The notes: generated from the letters alone by a model not told the origin. A stretch of DNA of 64,000 nt from Litorilinea aerophila (GCF_006569185.2 NZ_VIGC02000009.1:124001-188000); one strand, 5' to 3'; shown: positions 12,399-21,979, numbered from the stretch's first letter. Numbers and translations: made by a program.

Positions 12399-13501
12399 CC
12401 ACGCGCTCTGCCGCAGCCCTCCCTGGCGCCCGCCGGCGGCTCCGCCTGGAACGCCGCCTGGAACAGCCCCGTTGGCTCCAGTTCCTTTCTCCGGTCATCC
12501 TGATCGCGGCCGCCCTGCTGGTGGGCGGGCTCCTCTTGCAGATCGCAGGGGCCAACCCCTGGCTGGTCTATCGGCGCATGGCCCAGGTGGCCTTTGGCTC
12601 GGCCTACGGCTGGTCCGACACCACCGTGAAGGCCACGCCCCTGATCCTGGCCGGCCTGGGCGTGGCGCTGGCCTTCCGCATGCGCCTGTGGAACATCGGC
12701 GCGGAGGGGCAGCTCTTCCTGGGTGCGTTCATGGCCTCGGGCGTGGCCCTCCACTGGCTGCCGCCGGAAACACCCCGCCCCCTCATGCTCACGGCCATGG
12801 CCGTGGCCGGCTTTGTGGGCGGTGCCCTCTGGGGCCTGATCCCGGGCCTCCTCAAGGCATGGCTCAACGTCAACGAGATCATCACCAGCCTGATGCTGAA
12901 CTACGTGGCCATCTACTGGAACAACTACTTCATCTATGGCCCGTGGAGCCAGCGGGGCTTTGGCCTGACGCCCACTTTTCCCCGTTCGGCATGGATGCCC
13001 CGCTTCACCGACTATGCGGAGACCTTTCCCGCCCTGCGGGGCCTGACGGCCCACTTCGGCATCTTCCTGGGGATTGGCCTGGCGCTGCTCATCTGGCTGG
13101 TGTTGCGCTACACCCGCTGGGGCTTCGAGATCAACGTCATTGGCGACAACCCCCGGGCAGCCCGCTATGCCGGCATTCACCTGGGGCGCAACATCGTCCT
13201 GGCCATGATCTTGAGCGGCGGCCTGGCCGGCCTGGCCGGCATGAGCGAAGTGAGCGGCGTGGTGCATCGCCTGCAGGAACGCTTTTCCCCGGGCTATGGC
13301 TTCACGGCCATCATCATCGCCTGGCTGGCCAAGCTGAACCCGCTGGCCATCGTGCTGGTGGCGTACCTGTTCGGCGGACTGCTGGTGGGCGGCGATGAGA
13401 TTCAACCGGCGGGGATCGCCCAGCTCCTGCAGGGGGTGATCCTGTTTGTGGTGGTGGGCGGCGAGGTTCTCCTACAGTATCGCGTCCGGTGGACGCGATA
13501 G
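12395..13501 (+). CDS. Nucleoside ABC importer permease 1
   Basis: A 368-residue integral membrane protein of the BPD_transp_2 (LivH/RbsC-like) fold, corresponding to YufP-type permeases. About nine hydrophobic segments are visible. Family-typical stretches include NIGAEGQLFLGAFMAS, LNVNEIITSLMLNY and INVIGDNPRAARYAGI (the EAA-like coupling region contacting the ATPase). The N-terminal 25 residues are Arg-rich and probably cytosolic. It overlaps the ATPase gene by 4 nt and precedes the second permease by 46 nt, so a heterodimeric channel is expected. Confidence 0.93.
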   Translation: MTTRSAAALPGARRRLRLERRLEQPRWLQFLSPVILIAAALLVGGLLLQIAGANPWLVYRRMAQVAFGSAYGWSDTTVKATPLILAGLGVALAFRMRLWNIGAEGQLFLGAFMASGVALHWLPPETPRPLMLTAMAVAGFVGGALWGLIPGLLKAWLNVNEIITSLMLNYVAIYWNNYFIYGPWSQRGFGLTPTFPRSAWMPRFTDYAETFPALRGLTAHFGIFLGIGLALLIWLVLRYTRWGFEINVIGDNPRAARYAGIHLGRNIVLAMILSGGLAGLAGMSEVSGVVHRLQERFSPGYGFTAIIIAWLAKLNPLAIVLVAYLFGGLLVGGDEIQPAGIAQLLQGVILFVVVGGEVLLQYRVRWTR

Positions 13502-13547
13502 GCCCATGGAAGCGGTGAGCCGTTGAAGAAGCGGCAGAAGAAGTAGC

Positions 13548-14498
13548 ATGGAACTGGCCCTGATCGTCAACATTCTGGCTGCGGGCATCCGCTCGGGGAC
13601 GGCCATCCTCTTTGCCACCCTGGGAGAAATTTTCGCCGAGCGAGCGGGCGTGCTCAACCTGGGGGTGGAGGGGATGATGCTCATGGGCGCCATGAGCGCC
13701 TTTGGTGTGGCCGCCAACACGGGCAACCCCTGGCTGGGCCTGCTGGTGGCGGCAGGCGCCGGGGGGCTGATGGCCCTGCTCCACGCCTTTGTCACCGTCA
13801 CCCTCCGGGCCGACCAGGTGGTGAGCGGCCTGGCGTTGACCTTCCTGGGCACGGGGCTGAGCGCGGTCCTGGGCGCGCCCCTGGTGGAGGTGAAGCAGGC
13901 CCCCCGGCTGCCCACCTGGTCCATCCCCGGCCTTGCGGAGCTCCCCCTGCTGGGCCCCGTCCTCTTTCAGCACAACGTAATCGTCTACGTGGGCATGCTG
14001 TTGGTGCCCCTGGCCTGGTTTTACATCTACCGCACCCGACCGGGGCTGGAGCTGCGGGCCATCGGCGAGTACCCGGCAGCGGCCGACGTGCTGGGCGTCA
14101 ATGTCTACGCGCAGCGCTACGCCTATGTGGTGCTGGGCGGCGTCCTGGCCGGCATCGGCGGCGCAGCCCTGAGCCTGGCCATCACCCCCCTCTGGATCGA
14201 GGGCATGACGGCCGGCCAGGGCTGGATCGCGGTGGGGCTGGTGATCTTTGCCGGCTGGGATCCGGTCCGGGCGGCGCTGGGCTCCTACCTCTTCGGGGCC
14301 ATCCGTCGGCTGCCCCTGGACCTTCAAAACCTGGCCTTTTTTCTGCGCAACCCAACTTATGGATATTTCATGAACATGTTACCCTATCTCTTCACCATCC
14401 TCGTCCTGGTCATTGGCTCTCGGGAGGCCATGCGAAGGCGGCTGGGCGCGCCGGCGGCGTTGGGCCAGCCCTACGTGCGGGAGGAGCGCGGCGTCTGA
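13548..14498 (+). CDS. Nucleoside ABC importer permease 2
   Basis: A 316-residue BPD_transp_2 permease, the YufQ-type partner of the preceding gene. It keeps LGEIFAERAGVLNLGVEGMMLMGA near the N-terminus and the cytosolic coupling stretch ELRAIGEYPAAADVLGVNV. The membrane-helix pattern matches family members. It completes a receptor-ATPase-permease-permease operon. Its TGA shares one base with the ATG of the following gene, so that gene is very likely co-transcribed. Confidence 0.93.
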   Translation: MELALIVNILAAGIRSGTAILFATLGEIFAERAGVLNLGVEGMMLMGAMSAFGVAANTGNPWLGLLVAAGAGGLMALLHAFVTVTLRADQVVSGLALTFLGTGLSAVLGAPLVEVKQAPRLPTWSIPGLAELPLLGPVLFQHNVIVYVGMLLVPLAWFYIYRTRPGLELRAIGEYPAAADVLGVNVYAQRYAYVVLGGVLAGIGGAALSLAITPLWIEGMTAGQGWIAVGLVIFAGWDPVRAALGSYLFGAIRRLPLDLQNLAFFLRNPTYGYFMNMLPYLFTILVLVIGSREAMRRRLGAPAALGQPYVREERGV

Positions 14499-15049
14499 TG
14501 TTGCCCCAATCCCATGTAGCCTACACCTGGTGTGCCCTCAGCTTAGCCCAGGAGCACCTGGACGTGGCACCGGATGCCGACTATCGGCTGGTGGCCCTGG
14601 CGGCCATGGGCCCCGATCTGGTGGACAAGCCCCTGGCCTGGGCCTACTTTTATCGCCGCTACCGGGCGGCGGTGCTCTTTGCCCACACGCTCCTGGCGCA
14701 TGTGGCGGTCCTGCTGCTCACAGCCCAACGATTTCCCCAGGCCTGGATCTACACCCTGGCCTTTGTGGGCCATGCCGTGCTGGACCGGCTTTGGTTCTTC
14801 CCGGACACCTTCTACTGGCCGCTGCGGGGCTGGCGTTTCCACGTCTGGCGCAAGCAGGGCTCCGAGCAGGCGGCCATCAGCCAGGCCTACTGGCATGCCT
14901 TCACCCGTCGCCCGGAGCTCTGGATCTGGGAGCTCGGTGGGCTGCTGGCCCTGGCCTGGTTCATCTGGCGTCACCAGCTCTACCGTCCTTCACACTTGCT
15001 CCGCTTCCTCCTCACAGGCAGGCCGCCCGCTGTCAATAGACGTGGCTGA
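14498..15049 (+). CDS. YdjM-like membrane-associated putative hydrolase
   Basis: A 183-residue protein with several hydrophobic segments and the scattered His/Asp pattern of the YdjM/DUF457 family of putative metal-dependent membrane hydrolases: H6 in MLPQSHVAYTW, MGPDLVDKP, AHTLLAH and VGHAVLDRLWFF. No substrate is known for the family. Because it shares TGATG with permease 2 it is the last gene of the importer operon, though a functional tie to nucleoside uptake is only inferred from position. Confidence 0.65.
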   Translation: MLPQSHVAYTWCALSLAQEHLDVAPDADYRLVALAAMGPDLVDKPLAWAYFYRRYRAAVLFAHTLLAHVAVLLLTAQRFPQAWIYTLAFVGHAVLDRLWFFPDTFYWPLRGWRFHVWRKQGSEQAAISQAYWHAFTRRPELWIWELGGLLALAWFIWRHQLYRPSHLLRFLLTGRPPAVNRRG

Positions 15050-15231
15050 ACCCGGCCCTTTCCCCACGGAACCAAACACACCGTGCCCCCTGCGCACTTT
15101 CGGTTTCCCGCGAGGCCCGTGATACAATCCACCGGGTGAGATTTCGGTCACCCCGTGCCACGGATACAGTGTCACGGGCAGAAGGTCCCAGGCAGACAGG
15201 ATTTCAGGGGAGGAGCGGCAACACAGGGTTC

Positions 15232-16695
15232 ATGCAGACGACACCCACTTCGGCCGGCGTTGTACAGTCCACCGGGCGGCGCGTGCTGGTCAACACCGGC
15301 GCGCTGACCAGTTCCAGCCTCTGGCGCATCGCCCTGAGCTTCGTGCTGCAGGTGCTCATCGCCCGGGGGCTGGGGGTGGCTGCCCTGGGCCAGTACACGG
15401 TGGCCATGGCCTACCTCAACGTCAGCCAGGTGATCAGCGAACTGGGGCTGCCGGTGCTGCTGGTGCGCGACCTGGCCCAGATGCCCACCCGACGCCGGGC
15501 CTATTTTCGAACAGCGCTGTGGGTGCAGATGGCGTCGGCTTTGCTCACCTGGGGGGGTCTAGTCCTCCTCACCCTGGTACTGCCCTTCTCCGCCAGCACC
15601 CGCCCGGCCCTGTGGCTGGTTGGAGCATCCCTGCCCTTCTTCGCCGTCACCTCCGTATGCGAGACCTTGTTCCAGGCCGGCGAGCGTATGGAACTGGTGA
15701 TGGGCATCGAAATGCTGGTCAACCTCCTCATTGTGGCCGTCAGCCTGGTGGCCCTCTGGCTGGGGGGGGAAGTCCTGCACCTGATCGGGGTCCTGATCCT
15801 GACCCAGCTCTTTTCGGCGCTCTTCTGCCTGTGGCTGGTGGGGCGCAGCGGACTGCTGGCCGAACCCCAGGAGGGGGTGGCGGTCTCGCCCCGGATGCTC
15901 TTCCGGCAGGCGCCGCCCTTTCTGGGCCTGACCCTGGCCGATGTGCTGCTCCAGCGCATGGACATCCTGCTCTTGAGTGTGCTGGGCGGTGAAACCATGA
16001 CTGGCCTCTACAGTGCGGCCTACAACCTGGTGCGGGTAGCCCTGAAGTTGATCCAGAGCTTCGGCCGCGCCCTCTACCCCACCTTCAGCCGGCTGCGCCA
16101 CCAGGCCCTGGAGACCTACCATCGCCTGGCGGCCTTGAGCCTGCGCTACGGGCTTCTGATCCTCTTGCCAGCTGCGGCCCTGGGCACGGCCCTGGCGCCG
16201 GACCTGCTCCATTTGGTCTATGCCCAGGACTACGTCCAGGCAGCCCCCATCTTTCAGGTATTGCTCTGGCTGCCCCCCTTCTTCCTGTTGGAAACCTATG
16301 CCGTCACCCTGTTGATGGTGGAACGGCACCCTGGCCACAGCCTGCTCATCAGCGGGCTCCATGTGGGCGTGCTGCTGGTGGCCATGCCCCCCCTGATCTG
16401 GGTGGGGGGGGCCCAGGGGGCGGCGTGGGCTGTGCTGCTGGCGGGTGGCGCGGGCGTCCTGGGGAGCCTGTGGTTCCTGCGGGGGAAGCGACTGGCCCCG
16501 GCGTTGGGACAGCTCTGGCCCATGGGGGCGGCCTCGGCGCTGGCCCTGGTGTTGGCCATCTGGCTGCCCATGGCCTGGCCCTGGCGTCTGCTGGCCAGCG
16601 CTACCCTCTACGCCCTGCTGGCCTGGTTCACGGGCATGGTGGCGCCGGACGACATTCAGCTCTTCCGACGGGTCTTGCGCCACGGCAAGGGCTGA
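15232..16695 (+). CDS. Wzx-like polysaccharide flippase (MATE/MVF superfamily)
   Basis: A 487-residue membrane protein with about 14 hydrophobic segments and the start expected of Wzx/RfbX flippases (VNTGALTSSSLWRIALSFVLQVLIARGLG, then ALGQYTVAMAYL). The Polysacc_synt segment FLGLTLADVLLQRMDILLLSVLGG and the following YSAAYNLVRVALKLI also fit. It would move lipid-linked oligosaccharides across the membrane. The start ATG at 15232 is the first after a GC-rich leader; a TACAAT box lies at 15123-15128 with a poor -35. It opens the polysaccharide region, which also contains an ABC-type exporter, so two export routes are present. Confidence 0.85.
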   Translation: MQTTPTSAGVVQSTGRRVLVNTGALTSSSLWRIALSFVLQVLIARGLGVAALGQYTVAMAYLNVSQVISELGLPVLLVRDLAQMPTRRRAYFRTALWVQMASALLTWGGLVLLTLVLPFSASTRPALWLVGASLPFFAVTSVCETLFQAGERMELVMGIEMLVNLLIVAVSLVALWLGGEVLHLIGVLILTQLFSALFCLWLVGRSGLLAEPQEGVAVSPRMLFRQAPPFLGLTLADVLLQRMDILLLSVLGGETMTGLYSAAYNLVRVALKLIQSFGRALYPTFSRLRHQALETYHRLAALSLRYGLLILLPAAALGTALAPDLLHLVYAQDYVQAAPIFQVLLWLPPFFLLETYAVTLLMVERHPGHSLLISGLHVGVLLVAMPPLIWVGGAQGAAWAVLLAGGAGVLGSLWFLRGKRLAPALGQLWPMGAASALALVLAIWLPMAWPWRLLASATLYALLAWFTGMVAPDDIQLFRRVLRHGKG

Positions 16696-16696
16696 T

Positions 16697-16726
16697 TTGG
16701 GTAGCCGGGTCGCTGTCCGTTACAAT
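16697..16726 (+). promoter_or_regulatory. Promoter before the GT4 gene
   Basis: TTGGGT at 16697-16702, an 18-nt spacer and TACAAT at 16721-16726. The -35 box overlaps the end of the flippase gene (stop near 16695). A start near 16733 gives a leader of about 85 nt to the ATG at 16817. Confidence 0.55.
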
Positions 16727-16816
16727 GGCCAGTCGGGGATGGTGGACAGAATCGTTGCATTCAGACCTGTTTCCACCGATACGAGTTGCCAGCTCAGCGA
16801 GGATCGCCAACGGCGT

Positions 16817-18139
16817 ATGTCACAGCAAACTTCAGCCGCGGCAGAGGTGTCACCCACGGACTCGTCCAACGGGAAGCGTTATCGGGTCCTGATGATTGCG
16901 CCCACCAGCTTCTTTGCCGACTATGGATGCCATGTGCGCATCCTGGAAGAGGCGCGCATCCTCCAGAAGTTGGGGCATCAGGTCACCATCGTCACCTACC
17001 GCAACGGCCAGGACGTACCGGGGCTGGACATTCGGCGTACCCTGCCCATCCCCTGGCGCACCCACTATGAAGTGGGCTCCAGCCGCCATAAAATTGCCTT
17101 TGACGCGCTGTTGGGGGTGGAAACCCTGGCCCTGCTGGCCCGGCGGCGCTTTGACGTCATCCACGCCCACCTTCACGAGGGCGCCCTCATCGGCCTGGTT
17201 TTGGGGCGGCTCTTCGGCATCCCCACGGTGTTTGACTTCCAGGGCAGCCTCACGGAAGAGATGATTGACCACCATTTCCTGCGGCGGGAGAGTCCCTTCT
17301 ACCCTCCACTGCGCAGCCTGGAGACGTGGATCACCCGTTCTGCTCCCGTTATCCTCACCAGCACCGGCCATGCCCGGCGCTTTTTGTTGGAACAATTCCA
17401 CTGTCGGCCTGAGCAGATCCGGGCGTTGCCGGACTGTGTCAATGCGGACGTCTTCCGGCCGGCCGACGATTTCCCGCCGGAGGAGCTGGCCGCGCTGCGC
17501 AGCTCCCTGGGCATTCCCGCCGATGCCAGGGTCATCGTCTACCTGGGTCTGCTGGCCGAATACCAGGGGACGGGCCTGTTGTTGGAGGCGGTGGAACGTA
17601 TCCTGCGTCACCACAGCAACGTATACCTGTTGCTGATGGGCTTCCCCAGCGTTCAACTGTACCGGGCTAAGGCAGAAGCCCTGGGCATTGGCCACGCCGT
17701 GATCACCACTGGCCGCATCCCGTACCAGGAGGCTCCCCGCTACCTGGCCCTGGGCCATGTGGCTGCGGCGCCCAAGCTGAGCCTGACCGAGGGCTCCGGC
17801 AAGCTGCTCAACTACATGGCCACGGCCTTGCCCACGGTGGCCTTCGACACGCCGGTGGCGCGGGAGTATCTGGGGGCGGACGGGCTATTGGCGAAGCGAG
17901 GCGATGTGGAAAGCCTGGCCGAGCAGCTGAGCGCCGCCCTTTTTCCGCCTCCTGGTCAGGCGGATCGCTATCGGGCGTGTGGTCAGCGGCTTCGCCGGCG
18001 GGTCATCCAGCATTTCGACTGGGAACAGGCCGGCCGGGAAATTGTGGCCATCTACCGCCAGTTGCGGGAGGGGCGACGGCGGCGCATGTCGACGGGCCCG
18101 GAAGGTATGGAGAAAGGATTTCGAGATGAAACCGCTTGA
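16817..18139 (+). CDS. GT4-family glycosyltransferase
   Basis: A 440-residue GT-B fold retaining glycosyltransferase. The N-terminal domain opens with YRVLMIAPTSFFADYGCHVRI, the glycine/small-residue loop of GT4 enzymes; DVIHAHLHEGALIG is the typical acceptor-side strand. The C-terminal nucleotide-sugar half shows VIVYLGLLAEYQGTGLLLEA and the E-x7-E-like region LSLTEGSGKLLNYMATALPTVAF. The ATG at 16817 (GAGGAT 12 nt upstream) is chosen; ATG at 16738 is possible but adds unconserved sequence. The 3' end overlaps the next gene by 14 nt. It likely adds a sugar during surface polysaccharide assembly; donor and acceptor are unknown. Confidence 0.88.
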   Translation: MSQQTSAAAEVSPTDSSNGKRYRVLMIAPTSFFADYGCHVRILEEARILQKLGHQVTIVTYRNGQDVPGLDIRRTLPIPWRTHYEVGSSRHKIAFDALLGVETLALLARRRFDVIHAHLHEGALIGLVLGRLFGIPTVFDFQGSLTEEMIDHHFLRRESPFYPPLRSLETWITRSAPVILTSTGHARRFLLEQFHCRPEQIRALPDCVNADVFRPADDFPPEELAALRSSLGIPADARVIVYLGLLAEYQGTGLLLEAVERILRHHSNVYLLLMGFPSVQLYRAKAEALGIGHAVITTGRIPYQEAPRYLALGHVAAAPKLSLTEGSGKLLNYMATALPTVAFDTPVAREYLGADGLLAKRGDVESLAEQLSAALFPPPGQADRYRACGQRLRRRVIQHFDWEQAGREIVAIYRQLREGRRRRMSTGPEGMEKGFRDETA

Positions 18140-19280
18140 TCCGCTTCAAAGTGACCATCCTGGCAGGCGAAGAATAGGCAGCCGCTGGTCCGGCGTTTCC
18201 ATCCTGGGAAAGTTGATGTGGTGCTGTCTCCTGGTGACCCTGGCACTGGCCTGGGGTGTTGCGCCGGCCCGGGCCGAATTAACGGCCACCAACTTTGGAC
18301 TGCGCATCGAGTACCCCATCCCCAACAAAGCCCTCCATGTGGTCATCCAGGCGCCTGGCCAGCTCTGGTTTACGGCACCGGAGGCCAACGCCGTGGGCAA
18401 GCTCACCGTTCTCTCGGGCCCCAATGATCCTCTGGTGACCTATACCATCTCCTACGTCCTGCTGGATCCCGGCAGTGAGCCCTTTGGCCTGGTCTACCAT
18501 GATGATGCCGTCTGGTTTACCCAGCGGGGTGCCAATAAGTTGGGGCGCATCGACGTGAATAGCCAGGCCCTGACCGAATACGCCATCCCGACGCCCAACA
18601 GCGAACCCATGGGGATCGCGCGGGCCCCGGATGGAACCCTCTGGTTCACCCAGCGAGGGGCCAATCAACTGGGACGCTTCGACCCTACGACCCAAACGTT
18701 TCAGGCGTATCCCCTGCCGGGCAACCTCTTCACCACCACAGAACCCCGCCTGCGGGAAATTCTGGTGAAGAACAACAATGAGATCTGGTTCACCGCGCCC
18801 GGTGCCGGCGCCGTGGGCAACTACCGAGTCGACACCGATCAGTTTTTTGCCGTCTACACCCTGGGACAGGCCAGGCCCATGGACCTGGTGCTGGATAGCT
18901 CGGGGCGCCTCTGGACCACCCAGTTCGAGCAGAATGCTCTGGCCGCCTACGCACCGGGTACCCTGAGCCTGTGGACACCCTACCCCGTCACCACGCCCAA
19001 CAGCGGGCCAGTGGGCATTTTGTTCCGCAACAACGGCGCCACCTGGGATTTTTGGTTCACCGAAAATCAAAGTGGCCTGGCCGGTCGCCTGACCATCCGC
19101 CCCAACGGCCAGTTTGTGAAGCTCCAGGAATTTCCCCTGGGCCAGGGAAGTGCGCCCTGGGACATTGTTATGGACAGCAACAACCATGTGTGGATCACCG
19201 ATCAAGGTCGCAACGTGATCATTGAACTCCGGCCGCCGTACCTGAACGCGATCTACATGCCGTGGATTGCCCGGCAATAG
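18126..19280 (+). CDS. Secreted Vgb-like beta-propeller protein
   Basis: A 384-residue exported protein. A long N-terminal region ends in the signal peptide core (LMWCCLLVTLALAWGVAPARA). The mature part is built of six or seven repeats carrying (L)WFTQRGANKLGRID-type motifs, as in virginiamycin B lyase and related propellers (APDGTLWFT, NNEIWFTAPGAGAVG, NNHVWITDQGRNV). Vgb activity cannot be assumed, because most such proteins are uncharacterised propellers. The extreme C-terminus is AIYMPWIARQ, matching the tail motif shared by seven secreted proteins here. Its ATG lies inside the end of the GT4 gene, indicating co-transcription; a strong terminator follows. Confidence 0.75.
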   Translation: MKPLDPLQSDHPGRRRIGSRWSGVSILGKLMWCCLLVTLALAWGVAPARAELTATNFGLRIEYPIPNKALHVVIQAPGQLWFTAPEANAVGKLTVLSGPNDPLVTYTISYVLLDPGSEPFGLVYHDDAVWFTQRGANKLGRIDVNSQALTEYAIPTPNSEPMGIARAPDGTLWFTQRGANQLGRFDPTTQTFQAYPLPGNLFTTTEPRLREILVKNNNEIWFTAPGAGAVGNYRVDTDQFFAVYTLGQARPMDLVLDSSGRLWTTQFEQNALAAYAPGTLSLWTPYPVTTPNSGPVGILFRNNGATWDFWFTENQSGLAGRLTIRPNGQFVKLQEFPLGQGSAPWDIVMDSNNHVWITDQGRNVIIELRPPYLNAIYMPWIARQ

Positions 19281-19308
19281 GACGTTGTCCGCCTATAGGG
19301 TGGGCATG

Positions 19309-19344
19309 GCCGTTCGACTTCTGGCAGAAGCCGAACGGCTTTTT
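19309..19344 (+). terminator. Rho-independent terminator
   Basis: GCCGTTCG (19309-19316) pairs with CGAACGGC (19332-19339); an inner CTTCT/AGAAG stem with a GGC loop extends the hairpin, and TTTTT follows at 19340-19344. It ends the transcript of the GT4 and propeller genes and isolates the downstream glycosidase gene. Confidence 0.88.
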
Positions 19345-19409
19345 GATGGCCAGGATGCACCGTCACGATGTACCTTGGATGCATCGGATTTTATACGCAG
19401 GAGGTTTAT

Positions 19410-20924
19410 GTGAAATTCAAATACGCAGCGTTGGGAATCTGGCTTGGGCTGTTCTTCATGCTGGTTCTCGCCCCCTGGCAGGTAGCCCAGGCGGCCGAAG
19501 GCACCTTCCCCACCAGCGGTGCGGCTGACGAGTCCACCGCGCCCCTTTGTCGCTTCGGCGTTAACGGCGACGTGGCGGGCTTCGACATTGCCCCTTTCCG
19601 GGTGAGCTGGTATGTGGATTACGGTGCACACAGCGACGCGGTGCGCCCCAATGGCATCCAATATATGCCTATCATTCGGCTGCGGCAGCAGGGAGAGAGC
19701 TATCGCTACTCTCTGAATTCCAGCCATATCCCCCTCAGCAACCAGACAGAGTTGATCCAGACCATCCAGAGCCTCCCGGGTGCGGAGTGGTTCATCGGCA
19801 ATGAGCCGGACCGCCGGGATTATCAAGACGACGTAGAGCCCCGCATCTACGCCCAGGCGTACCACGAGCTTTATACCCTGATCAAGACCACCGATCCCAC
19901 AGCCAAAGTGATTGTGGGGGCCATTGTCCAGCCTACGCCTCTGCGGCTGCAGTACCTGGACATGGTCTTGGACGCCTATCATCGTCGGTACCATCAGCCG
20001 CTGCCGGCGGATGGCTGGTCGTTCCATAACTTCATCTTGAACGAGAAGGCCTGCGAAGGCCCCAATGACTACGACTGTTGGGGCGCTGGCATTCCACCCG
20101 GAATTAACGCCTCCGAGGGCCTGCGGGTGCGGCCAGAGGATAATGACGACATGGATCTGTTCATTGCCCAGGTCAGGCGCTTCCGTCAGTGGCTCAAAGA
20201 TCGGGGTTACCAGGGCGCCCGGGTCTACCTGTCCGAATATGGGGTGTTGATGCCAAACATCTTCGAGCCGCCGGCGGACTTTCCCCCTTCTCGGGTCAAT
20301 GCGTTCATGAACGCCACCTTCGACTACCTGCGCACAGCGACGGACCCGGTGTTGGGCGACCCTAACGACGGCTACCGGCTGGTTCAACGCTTCTCCTGGT
20401 ATAGTGTCCAGGATCAGACTTTCAACGGCTACCTGTTTGAGCCCGATCCGGCCAACCCCGGCAGCTATCGTCGCTCGCCCATGGGCGACAACTTCGTCAA
20501 CTATACGGCCAACATCGCCGCCGAGCACGACCTGACCGTGAGCCAGATCGTGGTCAACCCGCCCGCGCCGCTGGCTTCGGAGGGCAATGTAGACTTCACC
20601 GTGCGGGCCCGGGTGGCCAACAGCGGCAACCTGCTGGCCAAGCAAAGCTTCAAAGTACGCTTCTACAACGGTGATCCCCAGGCTGGCGGCGTCCAGATCG
20701 GTGCAGAACAGACCGTCTCCCTTTCGGGCTGTGGCGACTATCAAGATGTGGAGATCCTCTGGCCGAATGTAGCACCCGGCAATTACACGATCTATGTGGT
20801 GGTCGATCCCGCCCAGGCGGTGGTCGAAACCAATGAAAACAACAACATCCGCAGCCGGGCTATCTTCTTTGCCGACCATCGGATTTTCCTACCGATTGTC
20901 GGTCGGAACATCTACGTTCGATAG
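19410..20924 (+). CDS. Secreted GH clan A-like glycosidase with CARDB domain
   Basis: A 504-residue exported protein. GTG at 19410 is the start: AGGAGG lies five nt upstream and the signal peptide (KFKYAALGIWLGLFFMLVLA) follows directly. The TIM-barrel-like catalytic region (about 45-370) has a candidate acid/base E132 in WFIGNEPDRRDY and a candidate nucleophile E276 in VYLSEYGVL, the two-glutamate layout of clan GH-A/GH39-type enzymes. Residues about 377-485 resemble CARDB, an Ig-like adhesion module (VRARVANSGN ... VVETNENNN). The tail contains RIFLPIVGR. It is located beside polysaccharide synthesis and export genes, so it may trim or remodel the exported glycan. The family number and substrate cannot be fixed by eye. 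Confidence 0.75.
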   Translation: MKFKYAALGIWLGLFFMLVLAPWQVAQAAEGTFPTSGAADESTAPLCRFGVNGDVAGFDIAPFRVSWYVDYGAHSDAVRPNGIQYMPIIRLRQQGESYRYSLNSSHIPLSNQTELIQTIQSLPGAEWFIGNEPDRRDYQDDVEPRIYAQAYHELYTLIKTTDPTAKVIVGAIVQPTPLRLQYLDMVLDAYHRRYHQPLPADGWSFHNFILNEKACEGPNDYDCWGAGIPPGINASEGLRVRPEDNDDMDLFIAQVRRFRQWLKDRGYQGARVYLSEYGVLMPNIFEPPADFPPSRVNAFMNATFDYLRTATDPVLGDPNDGYRLVQRFSWYSVQDQTFNGYLFEPDPANPGSYRRSPMGDNFVNYTANIAAEHDLTVSQIVVNPPAPLASEGNVDFTVRARVANSGNLLAKQSFKVRFYNGDPQAGGVQIGAEQTVSLSGCGDYQDVEILWPNVAPGNYTIYVVVDPAQAVVETNENNNIRSRAIFFADHRIFLPIVGRNIYVR

Positions 20925-20997
20925 CCATTTATCTGGCATCCGGTCGATGGGATGAGCGGCATTCTTTACAAGGGCAGGCGCCTCTGGTATCCTCTCA

Positions 20998-21026
20998 TGA
21001 AGCAGGGCTGTGTCAGCCCTGCTTCA
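20998..21026 (+). terminator. 13-bp hairpin with 3-nt loop
   Basis: TGAAGCAGGGCTG pairs perfectly with CAGCCCTGCTTCA around a TGT loop. There is no T-run after it, so termination would be partial. It lies between the glycosidase and Wzm genes, 35 nt before the latter, and could instead act on translation of the exporter gene. Confidence 0.5.
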
Positions 21027-21061
21027 TTGCTGGAATGGACTGATAACGGTTATCGACGAAT

Positions 21062-21949
21062 ATGACCAACTGGATAGCATCCCCCCAAATAAAGCAGGAT
21101 CGGCCAGCACCGCCCAGGCATACCTGGCGCTATCAATCCATGGCCTGGCGGCTAGCCGAGCTCTACCATTATCGAGAACTCATTCGCAACCTGGTGATTA
21201 GCGAGCTGAAGGCCCGCTACAAGAACAGCGTCCTGGGTTTCATCTGGAGCCTACTCAATCCGTTGGGGATGATGCTGGTCTTCACAGTCGTTTTTGGCGT
21301 CCTCTGGCCCAACGGGCAGATCGAGAAATACCCGATCTTCCTGTTGTGCGGACTTTTGCCGTGGAACTATTTTGCGGCCAGCATCAACAGTAGCATGCAC
21401 AGCATCGTGGGCAACGGTCAGTTAATTAAAAAGGTTTACTTTCCCCGGGAAGTCTTGCCCATCGCCACCGTGCTGGCCCAACTGGTCAACTTCCTGCTGG
21501 CCTTCCTGGTCCTGTTCGCGGTATTGCTGGTGTTCCGCTCCCAATTCAGTCCCTGGCTCTGGATGTTGCCCATTGTGATCCTGATCCAGACCTGCTTTAC
21601 TCTGGGTATGGCCCTGATTCTGAGCACCTTACACGTCTTTTACCGGGATACGGTGATGGTCATGGACGTGGTGCTGCTGGCCTGGTTTTTCCTGACGCCG
21701 GTCTTCTATTCGGTCCAACAGTTGCCCCCTAGCTATCATATGTTGGGACTGGAGCTCAACATCCGACGCCTGGCCTACATCCTGAATCCCATGGCGTCTC
21801 TGGTCAATGTCTACCGGGACCTGCTTTATTACGGCTACCGCACCAACCTGGATTTCTTCTTGCGCACGGCGGCCACAGCCCTGATAGTCCTGGTGATTGG
21901 CTATTGGTTCTTCACCCGCTACAGTGATCGCTTCGGCGAAGAGGTGTGA
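21062..21949 (+). CDS. Polysaccharide ABC exporter permease (Wzm-like)
   Basis: A 295-residue ABC-2 type membrane subunit with six TM segments. The amphipathic N-terminal ELIRNLVISELKARYKNSVLGFIWSLLNP stretch is the hallmark of Wzm/TagG/RfbA permeases for O-antigen or teichoic-acid-like polymers, and GLLPWNYFAASINSS and LNPMASLVNVYRDLLYYG also match. It pairs with the ATPase 30 nt downstream. An internal ATG (about 21140) is an alternative start, but the longer form is kept. It acts in the cytoplasmic membrane to export lipid-linked polysaccharide. Confidence 0.92.
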   Translation: MTNWIASPQIKQDRPAPPRHTWRYQSMAWRLAELYHYRELIRNLVISELKARYKNSVLGFIWSLLNPLGMMLVFTVVFGVLWPNGQIEKYPIFLLCGLLPWNYFAASINSSMHSIVGNGQLIKKVYFPREVLPIATVLAQLVNFLLAFLVLFAVLLVFRSQFSPWLWMLPIVILIQTCFTLGMALILSTLHVFYRDTVMVMDVVLLAWFFLTPVFYSVQQLPPSYHMLGLELNIRRLAYILNPMASLVNVYRDLLYYGYRTNLDFFLRTAATALIVLVIGYWFFTRYSDRFGEEV

Positions 21950-21979
21950 GGACATGTCCCCTGTCCTGGTGGTGCAATC

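Noticed and set aside
18126-19280. Streptogramin B resistance lyase
   Set aside because: It shares only the propeller repeats; it is secreted, co-transcribed with a glycosyltransferase and carries the surface-protein tail motif.
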